Assembly: GCF_030272615.1 (NCBI RefSeq)
Contig: NC_081407.1
Location: 379,641,179-379,705,178, forward strand
Length of the DNA: 64,000 nt
Reading direction: 5' to 3'
Source: Cryptomeria japonica
Taxonomy: Eukaryota; Streptophyta; Pinopsida; Cupressales; Cupressaceae
Under the pieces are notes generated by a model. That model made no database searches. It was not told where the DNA came from and worked only from the letters and a program-made list of their open reading frames with translations. Each line of letters starts with the position of its first letter. Positions within the stretch are counted from its first letter, which is position 1. Shown here in pieces: positions 47,611 through 59,219 of this stretch. Both the position numbers and the translations under genes were made by a program.

Positions 47611-47986
47611 TTACTGCATGATTAAGTATCCTTTTTCATACAGGTATTTTGGTAGAACAATGTCCAGAGCAGCTGCTCTATTATCTTCTTCCTCGTCTTT
47701 GTATAACTAGCTAAGAACATCCTTGTCTTCTGATTCATGCACTAGAGTGCCCAATTGGATGAAAGTACCATCAAATTTGGTGATGGGTTGAGTGGCCAGA
47801 TGTGTTGATGTAGTAGGCAATCCATGAGATCTAGGTGATGTTGGTAATTTGGCCAAACATAAAGACTCCAAATAGTATTCTCCCATACCTTGGTCTTTGA
47901 TTTGCATTTTCTATTTGAAATCTCTAAATAGGGAGTTGGGCTTTGCTGTTTGTAGATCTGATGTTAAAGATCACTGCTTTTCTCTA

Positions 47987-48601
47987 TTATGAGGAACCAA
48001 AACTGTCTTGGGCTGCCCCCATTGCGTTGCAATATTGAAATGGATTGTGATCAGCAGATATGGAGATTTCTTGTCCATCATAAGGAAATTTGACACACTG
48101 GTGATACGTAGAAGGTACTGCTTGCATTTCATGTATCCAGGGTTGCCCTAACAAAATATTGTAGGTGAGATCTATGTCTAAGACCTGACATATAGTGTCT
48201 TTTTGCACTGGTCCCACTTGAATAGGTAATATCACAGTTCCTTTAGAGGACCTTTCCTCATCATCATATGCCTTTATGGTAATCTTCTTGCAAGGATCAA
48301 TAGACTCTTCTAAGAAGCCTAATGCACGGATAAGCTTTAAAGTACATATATTGAGTCCGGCTCCTCCATCTATTAAGACTCTTTTTACTCGGTGTTTGTA
48401 AACAATGACTTTGATATGGAGAGAAGTATTATGCAGATGGCTTAAAGAAGTATTGTCATGCTCTAAGAAGGTGAGGTTATGAGGTTCTGTCATATGGGCG
48501 ACCATGGATTGAAATCTGTCTGTATCCAAATTTTGAGGGACATTGGTTTCCAATAGCACTTGTTCTAACATGTCTTTGTGCTTTGGTGATAGTCTCAGCA
48601 A
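47987..48601 (-). pseudogene. Gypsy aspartic protease relic
   Basis: A 204-codon frame on the minus strand contains KRVLIDGGAGLNICTLKLIR, with the active-site Asp in a DGG rather than DTG or DSG setting, and later YNILLGQPWIHEMQAVPS. Plant Tat/Athila elements often have such a variant. The protease cuts the polyprotein. Confidence 0.8.
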
Positions 48602-48616
48602 TTCTAGTATAGATAT

Positions 48617-50424
48617 CTAAGCTAGAGTTTTGCGTAGTTGGTTAACCAAGTCATATTGGATTTTTGGTGTGGTAGTTGTAGGTGACGTATGTCCTTTTAA
48701 AACATATTTCTGAGTTTGGGTTGTTACATTGACAAATTCATGATCATGTTGATCTCGGATGGTGATGACATTTACTTGATGATCTTCGGCTGATATGTGA
48801 TATATGGTGTTGTTGTAGATATGGTTGATACGAGCTCTGCGTGTATCATCCGAGGTTGAAGCTCCATCTTTGTTGTAATTCGGGAGAGGATTTTTAAAGG
48901 CTCCGTGATCACCATTTGTTTTGAGACCATCTACCGTTAAGTCACCTCGATCAATCATGTCTTGCACCATATGTTTTAATCTCATGCAATCGTTCGTCTG
49001 ATGACCTTGTTACGATGGAAGTCACAATAGTGTGAATCATTCCACCAAGGTGGCTTGATTTGGAGTTCATAGTTACTGATTGGAGGTAAAGAAAGAATCT
49101 TGTTTGCCAAAAGTTCTCTAAATGCTGATTCTAGTGATTGCCCCAGTGGTGTGAAGATACACTTTTGGAAATTGTTTGTGTTGCGTGAATTGTTGTTAGG
49201 TCCTGGATTCATGTTTTTGCTTTGAGTATCATTGGTGTTGTTTGTGTTGAGTTGTCCTTGATCGGTGTTTGGTGCATATGTGTTAGCATTTGGATTAGCA
49301 TTTTTAGGATTTTTCGTATTTTGAGGATTTCCAGATAATGCAAGCACTGGTTCCTTAGATTTGGGATCATATGATTCATTGTTGCCTTTGTTTTTGTTTT
49401 GAGTCCAAAATTGAGATTTGTCGAGGTTGGTGTTGTTCTGGTTATTGTAGTTTGATGAGTTTGTTCCTTCCTTGTAGAATTTGAGTGTTCCCTTTTTGAC
49501 ACATGCTTCCTCTACTTGGATGCCATTTTCAATCAATTTAGTGAAAGACGGTATGCATTGAAGTTTTAGTCTGTAACTCATTTCACCATTCAAGTTATCA
49601 ATGAAGATTTCCATTTTCTCCTTTTTGGGAATATCTTGAGGATATCTAGGGACCATACGTCGCCAGTGTTGAAGGAATATCATGAATGTTTCGTTGTTCT
49701 TTTGTTTGGTGTTACAAACATCTAGCATGGTTATGGCATGTTGGATGTTATAGGAATATTGGGTTATGAATTTGTTAACCAATTCATCAAATGATCTGAC
49801 AAGTGGTATAATTTTGGATAACCATTCCATTGGTTGTCCTCCCAGGCTTCTTGGGAATAACCTCATTAGATAGGTGTCATCATGAGAAAATTTAAGACGC
49901 ATTGTGTAAAATTCTTGAACATGATCTTGGGGATCACTTTTTCCATCGTATTTGTCAAATTTAGGCACATCTAAGTTTGGAGGAAAAGGGATCATGTGTA
50001 ATCTCCTGTCGAAAGGATAAGGACGGATTTTGTTTAAAGAGTACCGTACTGTTGTCCCTTGTTGCATATCCTATATTTGCCTTTGTAACATTTGCATTTG
50101 TTGAGTAAGGGCAGCCAAAGGTACATTGTCTTGTCGAGGGAAAAGTTCTTCCCTTGTATTAGTTCTCAGCTGAAAAGGTGTGTTAAATGGTATATTTTGC
50201 TCTGGAGTTTCTAGCTCAGGTATACGCATTTCTGGTATACGTTGTTCTGGAATATGTTGCTCAGGTATGTGTTGTTCAAAGTTACGAGTTTCTTCTTCCC
50301 TTTGTTGTTCTTGATATGCATATTGTTGAGATCCAGTTTTAAAGATGTTTGTGTCTAAATCTTCGGAAAGTTTAACGCCTTTACTTGTGAGCATGAGCAG
50401 ATACTTTTCTTTGTCATTTTCCAT
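48617..50424 (-). pseudogene. Gypsy gag relic
   Basis: The main frame (48982-50067) has the plant retrotransposon gag domain: FDKYDGKSDPQDHVQEFYT, FPRSLGGQPMEWLSK, FDELVNKFITQYSYNIQ and ETFMIFLQHWRRM. It also has an Asn-rich region and a YCDFHR end typical of Tat/Athila zinc-binding tails, which continues in 48617-48985 (MRLKHMVQDMIDRG). The N-terminal part (50071-50424) carries a short EQ-x-IP repeat. Gag forms the particle shell and binds RNA. Fossil, few breaks. Confidence 0.85.
50180..50290 (-). repeat. Repeat encoding EQ-x-IP pentapeptides in gag
   Basis: On the minus strand the frame reads EQHIPEQHIPEQRIPEMRIP and then two more degenerate units, an imperfect 15-base tandem repeat in the N-terminal part of gag. 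Confidence 0.75.
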
Positions 50425-51449
50425 AAGCCTTTCTACAAGCTTTTGGAATGAAGGGTTTTCCTGACATTCCTAAAGAAGTGCTTCAGAAATTTTAGTCTCT
50501 TCTAAGTGTGGAACTTCAAAAGGATTTGACAACCTTCAATTCATACTAGATTCTGCGTGTGTCTCGCTTTGTTGGTTTTTTTGAGAGCAAGTAGTAGGCA
50601 TTTTAGTAGAAACTTTCAGTGACGAAGGGGACAAAATCCTCTTCGATGTGTTGCTCGGGGGTGGGTGGTTCTGGTCAAGATGTGTTATAAGTGATGCACT
50701 CGCCGGGCAAGAATACTGGATTGATCTTTCCTCTACAGTTTATGATTTGATTAAAAGTAGACTTTTGATAGTAGGCTCTTGTTTTTAAGGGCTCTTTGTC
50801 AAATTCGTTGGATTTTTTTTGGATATAACATTTGACGTGATGAAGGAATATCCAATGAGATTTGAAGAGTTGACGATTGATGTATAAAAACTTATTTCTC
50901 TTGATGAATTTAGAAAAACTAGGTTGTTGTTTCTTCAACGTGATGTTACGATAAAGGTTCTTTCTTCTCAGAATATGGGAATTAGTCATGCATGAGTGAT
51001 CAATGGTTTCCTTTGATTTGTTTAGATTCAGTTGATCTTGTTTGGAAAATTTCAAATCTTACTCTATTAAAGTGAAGGTTTAGATGCCCCTTCACGACAA
51101 AGCGTTTCAAATGATATGGATAAAAGTCTCCCAATATGGAGACTTGATTTGACAGCTTGAAAATTTTTAAACAAGTGTTTTTGAGATGAAATCTGTAAGA
51201 TGGTAAAGATTCTTGTTGATACTGATGATGAGGTTTTTGGATTATGATAAGATAGACATGTTTTATCGTGCAATCAATTTAGGATTTTTACAACGTTTGT
51301 TTTGACACAAATTTAGCTCAAGAAATAGTCTTAACGGTTTATTTTCGCTACTCCGTTTTGATAAAAATGTTGTTGATAATGAGAGGCTTTTGAAAATGTT
51401 TTCAAAATTTTTTAAATTCCTCACGGTTTTGCCCTCTGTTTATATGTTT

Positions 51450-51845
51450 TTGATCATGTGCTAAAACAAAGACTACATGTGCTACAAAATTTACTCCAAG
51501 CGCTAAAATAATGACCACATGTGCTAGGCTACCCCCAGACATGCGCTAAAGTTTTGACTGTTCAAAAATTGTTTTCTATTTGTTTGAAAAAGCTATGCAC
51601 TAGCCTGGGCCTATAACGTGCTAACTTTTGAACCTGATGTGCTAATGTTTGGTTTTCATGCGCTAAGCTGATGCTTCCACGTGCTAGACTATTTGTCTGA
51701 TGCACTAAATGTTTCAACACTAGTTTGATCTAGGATAAAATTCTATTGTTTGGAACCAACGTGCTAACTTGATGGTTGGATGCGCTAACATAAATACCTC
51801 ACGCGCTAAGAAGTTGGTCTTATGTGCTAAATTGTCCTGATTTTT
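51450..51845 (-). repeat. TAGCGCAT repeat cluster in the gag leader (second cluster)
   Basis: Read on the minus strand, TTAGCGCAT and variants (TTAGCACGT, CTAGCACAT, TTAGCGCGT) recur about 16 times at 15-35 base spacing. All are in the sense direction of gag. It is the same word as at 38.74-39.15 kb. Confidence 0.8.
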
Positions 51846-53319
51846 CTTTTGGTTTGTTTTTTGTAAATTTTGAATTTTTGTTGTGAATTTTTCAAGTTTG
51901 ATGGAGGATTTTCTGAAGTAGTAAATGCAAGCATGGCACAATAAGTACAACCATTTTGCCTAATCTAATAAAAAGTGTATGTTCTGCGAGGATGTGTTCA
52001 AATCCCCAATATTTTAATAGGTTTTGATACAAATAATACACTTTAGAAAGACTCTTTATTCAAAGGTCATAAATAACATCATAGCCCACTACTCTCGATA
52101 CTCCATCAGCTCAAACAGTCGTGTCACCCCTAGAGGGCACCCATTTTTTTGCCTTTTGCCAGAAATTAGCTCAAAATGAATCACTTCACAATTGAGTAGT
52201 TATCTTGGGAGATATATGGTGAGTAATCTTGAGGGCGGATTCTTCCCCACCCTTGCACTATGATGTTATAAATCTCTGGTTACTAACTCGGTTCAAAGCT
52301 TCTATTTCTATGGTTCGTAATCAGGCTTCCCATTCGGCCATCAGTGATAAACTCCTTCAGGAGGCTTCCCAACCTTTAGAACAAAGGCTTTACGTATCTC
52401 AAGGATACTAGGGGAAGGCTAATCGCTCCGTGCAACCGTTGAAAAGGACTCTCATCACTTTCCATGTTTGATTATAGTGGGTTGGAATTCTTGGCGTCAA
52501 AGTCATTCCCCACTTAGGTCGTTCCCTTCACACTGGCCATAAATGGCTTTAAGAGTTGATTTCAATTCCTTGGGAAGGCAGGCCTGCTAAAGGTTTTATG
52601 CTTGAAATACAGAAAGCTTTAAGAGTGGTTTGGCTTTTTGATCACCCAGTTAAGGGGAGAGCATATACCTTCCACTTTCGAGACAAGGCAATCAAAGTTC
52701 TTTTTAAGCCTTCAATTTAGTGATTTGCTAATCTCTACTTGGAGATGTTGCTCCAAAAAAGCATGGTGTTCACTTTAGTTCTTCAAAGCAATGATTATTT
52801 AATCTAGTGAAGGAACCTGGTCAACAAAGAAAATTTTTCGATATGGTCAGCAAAAGAAAATTGGAAAAGGGGAATAACTTCCCTCTTTTGATTGTAACAA
52901 AACTTCATAAGTGAGGTTCTTTCCTTTTGCAAAATTTGAAAAATGGATCCTTTTATACACCAAAGGATGGTGAGGTTCTTTTTATATCTACTTTTGCAAA
53001 AAAGGAAAGTTTGTATTATTCATTTTAGAGCCTAAAATAGAGTTTTTCTCCTATAAAAGCAAGAAAATTTTCGATAGTGGTTCTTTTTATAGCCCAAAAA
53101 GAAATAAGTGAGTTCAATTTTAAGAATAAAAGATGTTTAAAATTTTAAACTAACTTAACTAAGTTAGTGAAAATCCTAACTATCTAAATATTCTAAGATT
53201 ATGCTCCTTTCTGCAACAAATTTGTTAGAATCCTGCAAGAAAACCAGAGGAAAAACATTAGATGCTTTGGTGGACTTCCACAAGTCTAATTTTTAACTTT
53301 CGGTTACAATTTTTTTTTT

Positions 53320-53620
53320 TGTTTTTGATGTGCTACAGAACAAACTGTACGTGCTACAATATAACATCAATGTGTTAAAAGAAAGTTTCAACGCGCTACG
53401 CTGTTTTCGGGATGCGCTACTTTGTGCGCCAAAAGCACTACTCTATTTTTTTTCGCTGAGACCTACAGGAAAAATAGTAATTCAATGCGCTAATATATGT
53501 ATTTCATGCACTAGATGATGGACTCCACGTGTTGAATAGTGAACTGAATGTGCTAGGTTGTTAACCAGATGCACTAAACTATTAACTTAACACGCTAATT
53601 CATTTTTCCCGCGTGCCTTC
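53320..53620 (-). repeat. TAGCGCAT repeat cluster next to the primer site (first cluster)
   Basis: About 12 copies of the word (TTAGCGCAT, GTAGCGCGT, CTAGCACAT and others) lie within the first 340 bases after the primer site. They are in the sense direction of the element RNA. Confidence 0.8.
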
Positions 53621-53655
53621 AAAAGTGGTTAAATTTAAAAACTGATTTGATATAT

Positions 53656-53681
53656 GGGGTCGAGCCCCACGGTGGGCACCA
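53656..53681 (-). other. Gypsy primer-binding site, tRNA-Lys(CUU) type
   Basis: On the minus strand the site starts TGGTGCCCACCGTGGGGCTC, four bases after the 5' LTR. From memory of the plant tRNA-Lys(CUU) 3' end, about 24 of 26 bases pair. The primer tRNA would start minus-strand DNA synthesis here. Confidence 0.75.
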
Positions 53682-53685
53682 GAAA

Positions 53686-55131
53686 TGTATGCGAGAAAAG
53701 CAAGTCAATAGAACTCAATATGTGAAAAACGGAGCTCTATGGAGCCTTACTCACACACACACAAGACTTCTTGATGCAAGCTATGGAGTGATGAAGCATC
53801 ACTCAGCTTCCCAAGGTGGGTCCCATGGTTCTCTATCTTACAATGTCCCTCAAACCAATATTTTTGCTCTCAGATCACTAAGCAAAATGGTTTAGGGATG
53901 GCAAATGCAAGAATAAGGGATGCTTTTATAGATTTTTAGAATGAAATGCATCCTAAGCTATGCATGATCTTAAAATGCAATAAACTAGATTATAAGATGA
54001 CAAGGTTAGTATAAATACTATCCTAACATGATATATTAGTCTATGATTGAGCTAAATGATAAAGAAAGTATTCTAAACATGCATATTTAGACTAATTTCT
54101 AATTAAAAGAGAGGCTAAAATGATGAGCATAAAATGGTATGAAAGCTTGAATGTATTTGAGCATAAGCATGATACTACAAACTTGGATTATCTATATAGG
54201 GGAATGAGAACTCTATTTATAGCAAAAATAGGGCAATGGATGGTCAGGATTGAAAGATATAATCAAGGGATGAGTTTGAAAGTTGGGGATCCATCTTTGC
54301 AATTTGTACCAATGAAATGGTGACAAGTGTCAACATAAGACTGGTTGAGAAAAGGGGTTGGAGACATTCAATGCCTGAGAAGACCTCATGGTTATCTAGA
54401 GGGTAAGGGTCAAGCTTAAGTTAAGATTACCCATTGGATTGAGAGGTAATCCAAGGATAAACTCTTGTGCAAATGAGTAAGAGATAATCATGGTCAAAGC
54501 ATTAAAGGCTTGATGAGACCCTTGGGTTGGATGAAGGTTAAGTTAGGCAAAAAGTCTCTAACCATGTAAGATGGTTGAATTAACCATTAATGGTTTGAGA
54601 GACTTTGGGGATATTAAGTGGTTGAAGACTTGAAGCCTTTAATGGTTATCAAAGACTTTAAGGTTTTGAGAAGTGACTTCCCTTTGCTTAGGGATGTGAC
54701 AAAGTTTAGAAGATGGGTTAGGCTAATTAGAAGTGATTAGAAGAGTCTAGAAGAAATTAGGAAGGGGTTTAGGAAGCAAGTGGGATATGTAGGAAAATGC
54801 AAGTGGATGGAGGGATAATAGGATTTAATTGAAATAAAGTTTAATTTAATTCAATTTGGTTGTTATTTGGGGAAATTAAATAAGTTAGATTTATTCAATT
54901 TAGAATAACTATTTAATTAAATTTGAATTTAATTAAAAGTGGATAGAAGGGATTTAATTGAATAAAATGATTTATTCATTAAATGGTACAGTGAATTTAA
55001 TTTAAATAAATTGAGTAATTTGCTTAATTAAATAGAGGAATGCGGGTAATTTAATTAAATTGGATTTAATTAAATATAGAAATGAACATAAAATATTCAT
55101 TTAGGAATATGGTCATTTTTATATGTCTACA
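53686..55131 (-). repeat. Gypsy 5' LTR (1446 bp)
   Basis: On the plus strand it starts TGTATGCGAG and ends GTCTACA, followed by the target repeat GTAAG. Most differences from the other LTR are transitions (G to A, C to T), as expected from decay of methylated cytosines. Confidence 0.95.
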
Positions 55132-55136
55132 GTAAG

Positions 55137-55594
55137 CATTCATACACATAAAATAAATAAAGAATATGTGAATATAATAATTTATCTTCTATTTCATAAG
55201 GAAACCCTTAAACAAATAATAAAGAAATATCTCATATATTATCATTTTCAATAAACTTACAAGATCCTTCATAAAGATATGTCAGTTTGAGAAAAGAGTT
55301 CACTGATAGGAATAACTCTGATATTACTTAATAAAATTTTCAACCAAATACATCATAAAGTATCTCCCAAATTACCATTTTGAAATTAAAAGAAACTATG
55401 TTATCATCATGAGATGTATTCCAATGGAAAATAATTAACAAAGGCTTACTCTTTCATTAGACAATATTTTTTCTTTAACTAAACACTTTGAAAGATCTCA
55501 CAATCATACGTGACAATGGGGAAACACAAAAGCAAGGCTTGCTCTCCTCCCAACCATAATGGCATCCTTGAGCCTCATAAGCTCTAGTCACACC
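55137..55594. other. Intergenic DNA between Gypsy and Copia elements
   Basis: About 460 bases of AT-rich sequence continue the stretch interrupted at 36719. No coding or RNA motif is seen. Confidence 0.5.
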
Positions 55595-57103
55595 TGATAG
55601 TTCTGATACTAATTGTTAAGTACAAATGCCAAGCTAACAAGATGAGAGGGGGGGTTGAATCATACAAACTTAATCTTCAATATTTTTAACACATTCATCC
55701 TCAGTAGCTTAAATAGATATATGTAATCAAAACTGTAAAACATGCAACTTTAAGAACACATAATCATAACAACACTCATAACACCAGATTTAATGTGGAA
55801 ACCCAAATAGGGAAAAACCACTGTGGGATTTCGGACCCACTAAGAAATATACTCTTCTAGAATAAGCTCGGTTAAAAGAAAATCTTGTTAAAGATTACAA
55901 ACACATTGCTAGATGTGACCCAGTTAAGGGATTTCCCTCAGATCTGTTAGGATCTTCACCTTGTTAGAGGTGACCTTGTTAAAGGGTTTCAAACACTTAA
56001 TCAGAATGTCACCTTGTTAGAGGGTTTTACAAATAAGACTGTTAATGCCACTCGGTTAAGAGATTTTCTGTCACTTCACAAAATAACAGTAATAAAAATA
56101 TATCTGCAACTTTGCATCTAAAATGCTAAAGTAGATTCTTATTTTCTCAATACAATCTAGTCATAGGACTTATCTTGTCCATTTGTTGGGCTCTATACTC
56201 TGTTAATCAAACAGGTCTTCAAGCTTCTATGCTTGGTAATCACTATGTAGCATCCCTGTGCTTACACTTGCCCGCATGCATTGTTTATCAACAATTCCTT
56301 ATTTATAAACAATTTGCTAACCGCTTAATCTCTTTGATCACATATCCCATGATCAATCATAGCTATCAGATCTTCAAACTTGACCAGGTTCAATGTATCC
56401 TTCGATCTGAAAACATTTTACCTCACCTTGGAACTTGCATACATTTCTTGGAACTTGTGCTAAGGTATTGCGGTTCAATCTGAGCTGTAGATCTTTCTGC
56501 CGATCTTTCATTGCTATAGATTCTTTAAGAAACTTCATGCATGACATACCAATCATTTAATCAATTCCAGCTCATCAGCTTCCTTCATTAAATAATGCTT
56601 TTAATCATTTAATGCATTCTATCACAACTCAGTTGCAAATCGATAAATACTAAACTTTACTCAGTAGACCTTCCGCCTTCATTAACTGATAGCGATAACC
56701 TTAGGGCTTACCAACTAGGTTCCTTAAGGTTTACTGACTAGGTTCTTTGCTCGGTAACATAGTATAGTATTAACCTTACAATCAACAACATATGTAGGAT
56801 ATCAAAACAATCTAAACATCATGATCTCATCATTGTCTAACTCGGTAATAATTTCCCATTGAATAACTTATTTCTCCCCTTATTCATCATAATCTTTCAG
56901 TGTCTTTTATCGACATCTTTATACTCATCAAATTATACTTCTTAAGATATGGCAACATCATATTGAATCTTGACATCAATGACAAAATAAAAATATTAAG
57001 ACAGTAAACATCCTTAATCAGTTATATCCATAATCATCAACAACCTTCTGAATATCCTTATTGAAATGCCAACAATCTCCCCTTGTCTGTTATAATGCCA
57101 ACA
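55595..57103 (-). repeat. Copia 3' LTR
   Basis: On the plus strand it starts TGATAGTTCTGATACTAA and ends ATAATGCCAACA. The inner edge has two copies of a 29-base unit (AATGCCAACAATCTCC onward). It matches 61717-63290. Confidence 0.85.
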
Positions 57104-57118
57104 ATCTCCCCCTTTGGC
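57104..57118 (-). other. Copia polypurine tract
   Basis: On the minus strand GCCAAAGGGGGAGAT directly precedes the 3' LTR. The tract is shared with the reduced Copia element at 1044. Confidence 0.8.
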
Positions 57119-57606
57119 ATTGATGGAAAAACCAATTGATTTGACCTAATTGATTCAGATTCAGATTGGTGTGATATTCTAATATGCTCTCCCCCTTATT
57201 CATTAGTCTTCTCCCCCATACATTAGTCTTCTCCCCCTTTGACAACAATGCAAAAAAGTAAAGAACTAAAACATGATTTCTTTCACTGAGAAGTGAATTC
57301 CTTGTTGTTATGTATCAACTCAGTCTCGGTCAGAGCATTTTATCTTCAATTCCCGTAACCTGTATTTGTTTCCTGCACACCTTTAGAAAACATCCTAAAG
57401 TGTGTAAATAAGTATCAATCCACACATAATATTCTGTAGATTCATCGAATTGATTCTTTCACCGAACTCTGTCAGTGAGTAGAAGATAGGGGTAGGACCC
57501 CTAACTTGCTTCTGAGATACTCAAAAGTGTCCCTTGGCAGTGGCTTGGTGAAGATATCTGCTATTTGTTCCTTTGTGCTAACATACTCCAACACCAATTT
57601 CTTCTC
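57119..57606 (-). other. Copia 3' untranslated internal part
   Basis: Between pol and the polypurine tract are about 490 bases with repeated TCTCCCCC-type pyrimidine runs on the plus strand, which are purine runs in the element sense. No ORF is recognised. Confidence 0.6.
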
Positions 57607-59054
57607 TTAAGCTTCTTCTCTAAGATAATGATATTTGATAGAGATGTCCTTTGTCTTAGAGTGCATAACAGGATTCTTTGAAATGTTAATGGCACTAGTA
57701 TTATCACAGAATATAGTTACTGGCTCGGTAACTTTCTCATTTATACCTTCCAACAGTTGTTTGATCCATGCTATATTGGTACAATTCAATGCTGAAGCAA
57801 CGTATTCAGCTTCTGGTGTTGACTGTGAAACACTTCCTTGTTTCTTGTTAAGCCAACTCACTAGTCTTTCTCCTAAAAAGAAAGCTCCTCCACTTGTGCT
57901 TTTTCTATCATCAATGTTGCCTGCCCATTCAGCATCAGTATAAACTTTTAAATCAAAGTCCTTTCCTTTCTGATATACTAAGCCATAATCCTCAATACCT
58001 TTCAAGTATCTAAAAATTCTCTTGATTGTTGTCATGTGTGTTTCCTTGGGATCTGCAGAAAATCTTGCAACTATACCTACTGCATGTGCTATGTGTGGTC
58101 TGCTGTGAACAACATATTGTAGCTTTCCAATCATGGATTGGTAAAGTGTCTCATCAATAGATGCAGATTCATCATTCTTTGATAATTTATAGTTGGTAGT
58201 CATAGGAGTACTTACTGGTTTTGAATCCTCCATTCCAAATTTCTTCAAGATTTCCTTTATGTACTTGGATTGAGTAATGAAAATCTCATCTTTCATTTGC
58301 AATATCTGTAAACCTATAAAATACTTTATCTCACTGATTAGTGACATCTCAAATTCTTTGCACATTTCATTACCAAATTTTTTGAATAGAGAATCATTCC
58401 CACAAAATATAATGTCATCAACAAATATGGCTGAGATCAGTATTCCATTTTCATCATTCTTCATATACATATTGTTGTTTTCACTTGTCCTTATAAAACC
58501 AATCTTGATTAAATAAGAGTGCAATCTCTCATACCATGCTCTAGGTGCTTGTTTCAAACCATATAAAGCTTTATTCAATTTACATACCTGATCTTTATTC
58601 TCTCCTTCAACAAATCCTTCAGGTTGTTCAATAAAAACTTCTTCTAATATACCATTCAGAAATGCAAATTTGACATCAATTTGATATACCTTGAAATTTT
58701 TGTAAGCAGCATATGCCAACAATGTTCTTACTCCTTCAAGTCTTGCCACAGGTGAAAAAGTCTCACCATAATCAATTCCTTCTTCTTGAGCATATCCTTT
58801 GCAAACTAGTCTTGCTTTATTTCGAATGACCTCACCTTTTTCATTCAGCTTGTTTCTGAAAATCCACTTTGTACCGATATATTTTTGTCCTTCGGTTTTG
58901 GGACCAATGTCCATGTGTTATTCTTCTTGATTTGATCAATCTCTCCTATCATAGCATTTATCCAATCTTCACTGTTAAATACCTCTTTCACTATCCTTGG
59001 TTCAAATTTAGATATCAGACATGTGTTCTGTCTCAATTTGTTTCTTGTCATCAC
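57607..59054 (-). pseudogene. Copia reverse transcriptase and RNase H relic
   Basis: A 435-codon frame on the minus strand holds [72 protein letters not shown] and the catalytic [11 protein letters not shown]. RNase H follows with [36 protein letters not shown] and [20 protein letters not shown]. It is a well-preserved Copia pol end. The domains copy the RNA and remove the RNA strand. Confidence 0.9.
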
Positions 59055-59219
59055 TGGATCATCCTTATCTCCTATAATCTGACTTGATGCATGATTCCTT
59101 CTGACATACTTGGATAATACAGGTTTGGTAGGCTCTGTATGATCTTCTTCATCACTCGGTAACTGGACATTCTCTTCATTTCCTTCAGCAGCTTTCTCAG
59201 TAGGACTTCTCAGTTGAAC

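Larger units (their letters stand above)
50430..53655 (-). other. Gypsy 5' leader (3.2 kb), no recognised gene
   Basis: Between the primer site and gag there is a long leader without domain motifs. It holds two clusters of the TAGCGCAT word (listed separately) and several short open frames without meaning. Tat-type elements are known for long leaders, some with an extra ORF; none is recognisable here. Confidence 0.55.
36725..55131 (-). mobile_element. Ty3/Gypsy Tat-type retrotransposon with antisense PMD gene (18.4 kb)
   Basis: Two 1446-base LTRs bound the element, and exact 5-bp target repeats GTAAG lie outside (36720-36724 and 55132-55136). On the minus strand it runs 5' LTR, tRNA-Lys-type primer site, a 3.2-kb leader, gag, protease, G-patch-like segment, RT, RNase H, a second (archaeal-type) RNase H, and integrase. 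A 5-kb region before the 3' LTR holds a plant mobile domain gene on the opposite strand. A second RNase H, large size and extra ORFs near the 3' end are established marks of the Tat lineage (Ogre/Retand-like). LTRs differ at about 39 of 1446 sites by hand count (near 3%), which suggests an insertion several to a few tens of million years ago, depending on the rate. It is structurally whole but its coding parts carry many breaks. Confidence 0.9.

Noticed and set aside
53656-53681. tRNA-Lys-like sequence
   Set aside because: Only the T-arm and acceptor 3' end are present and it abuts an LTR, so it is a primer-binding site and not a tRNA gene. No complete tRNA gene was recognised in the window.
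56175-56556. Short open frames in the Copia LTRs (also 62497-62679)
   Set aside because: They are present in both LTRs and show no domain, so they are chance frames.
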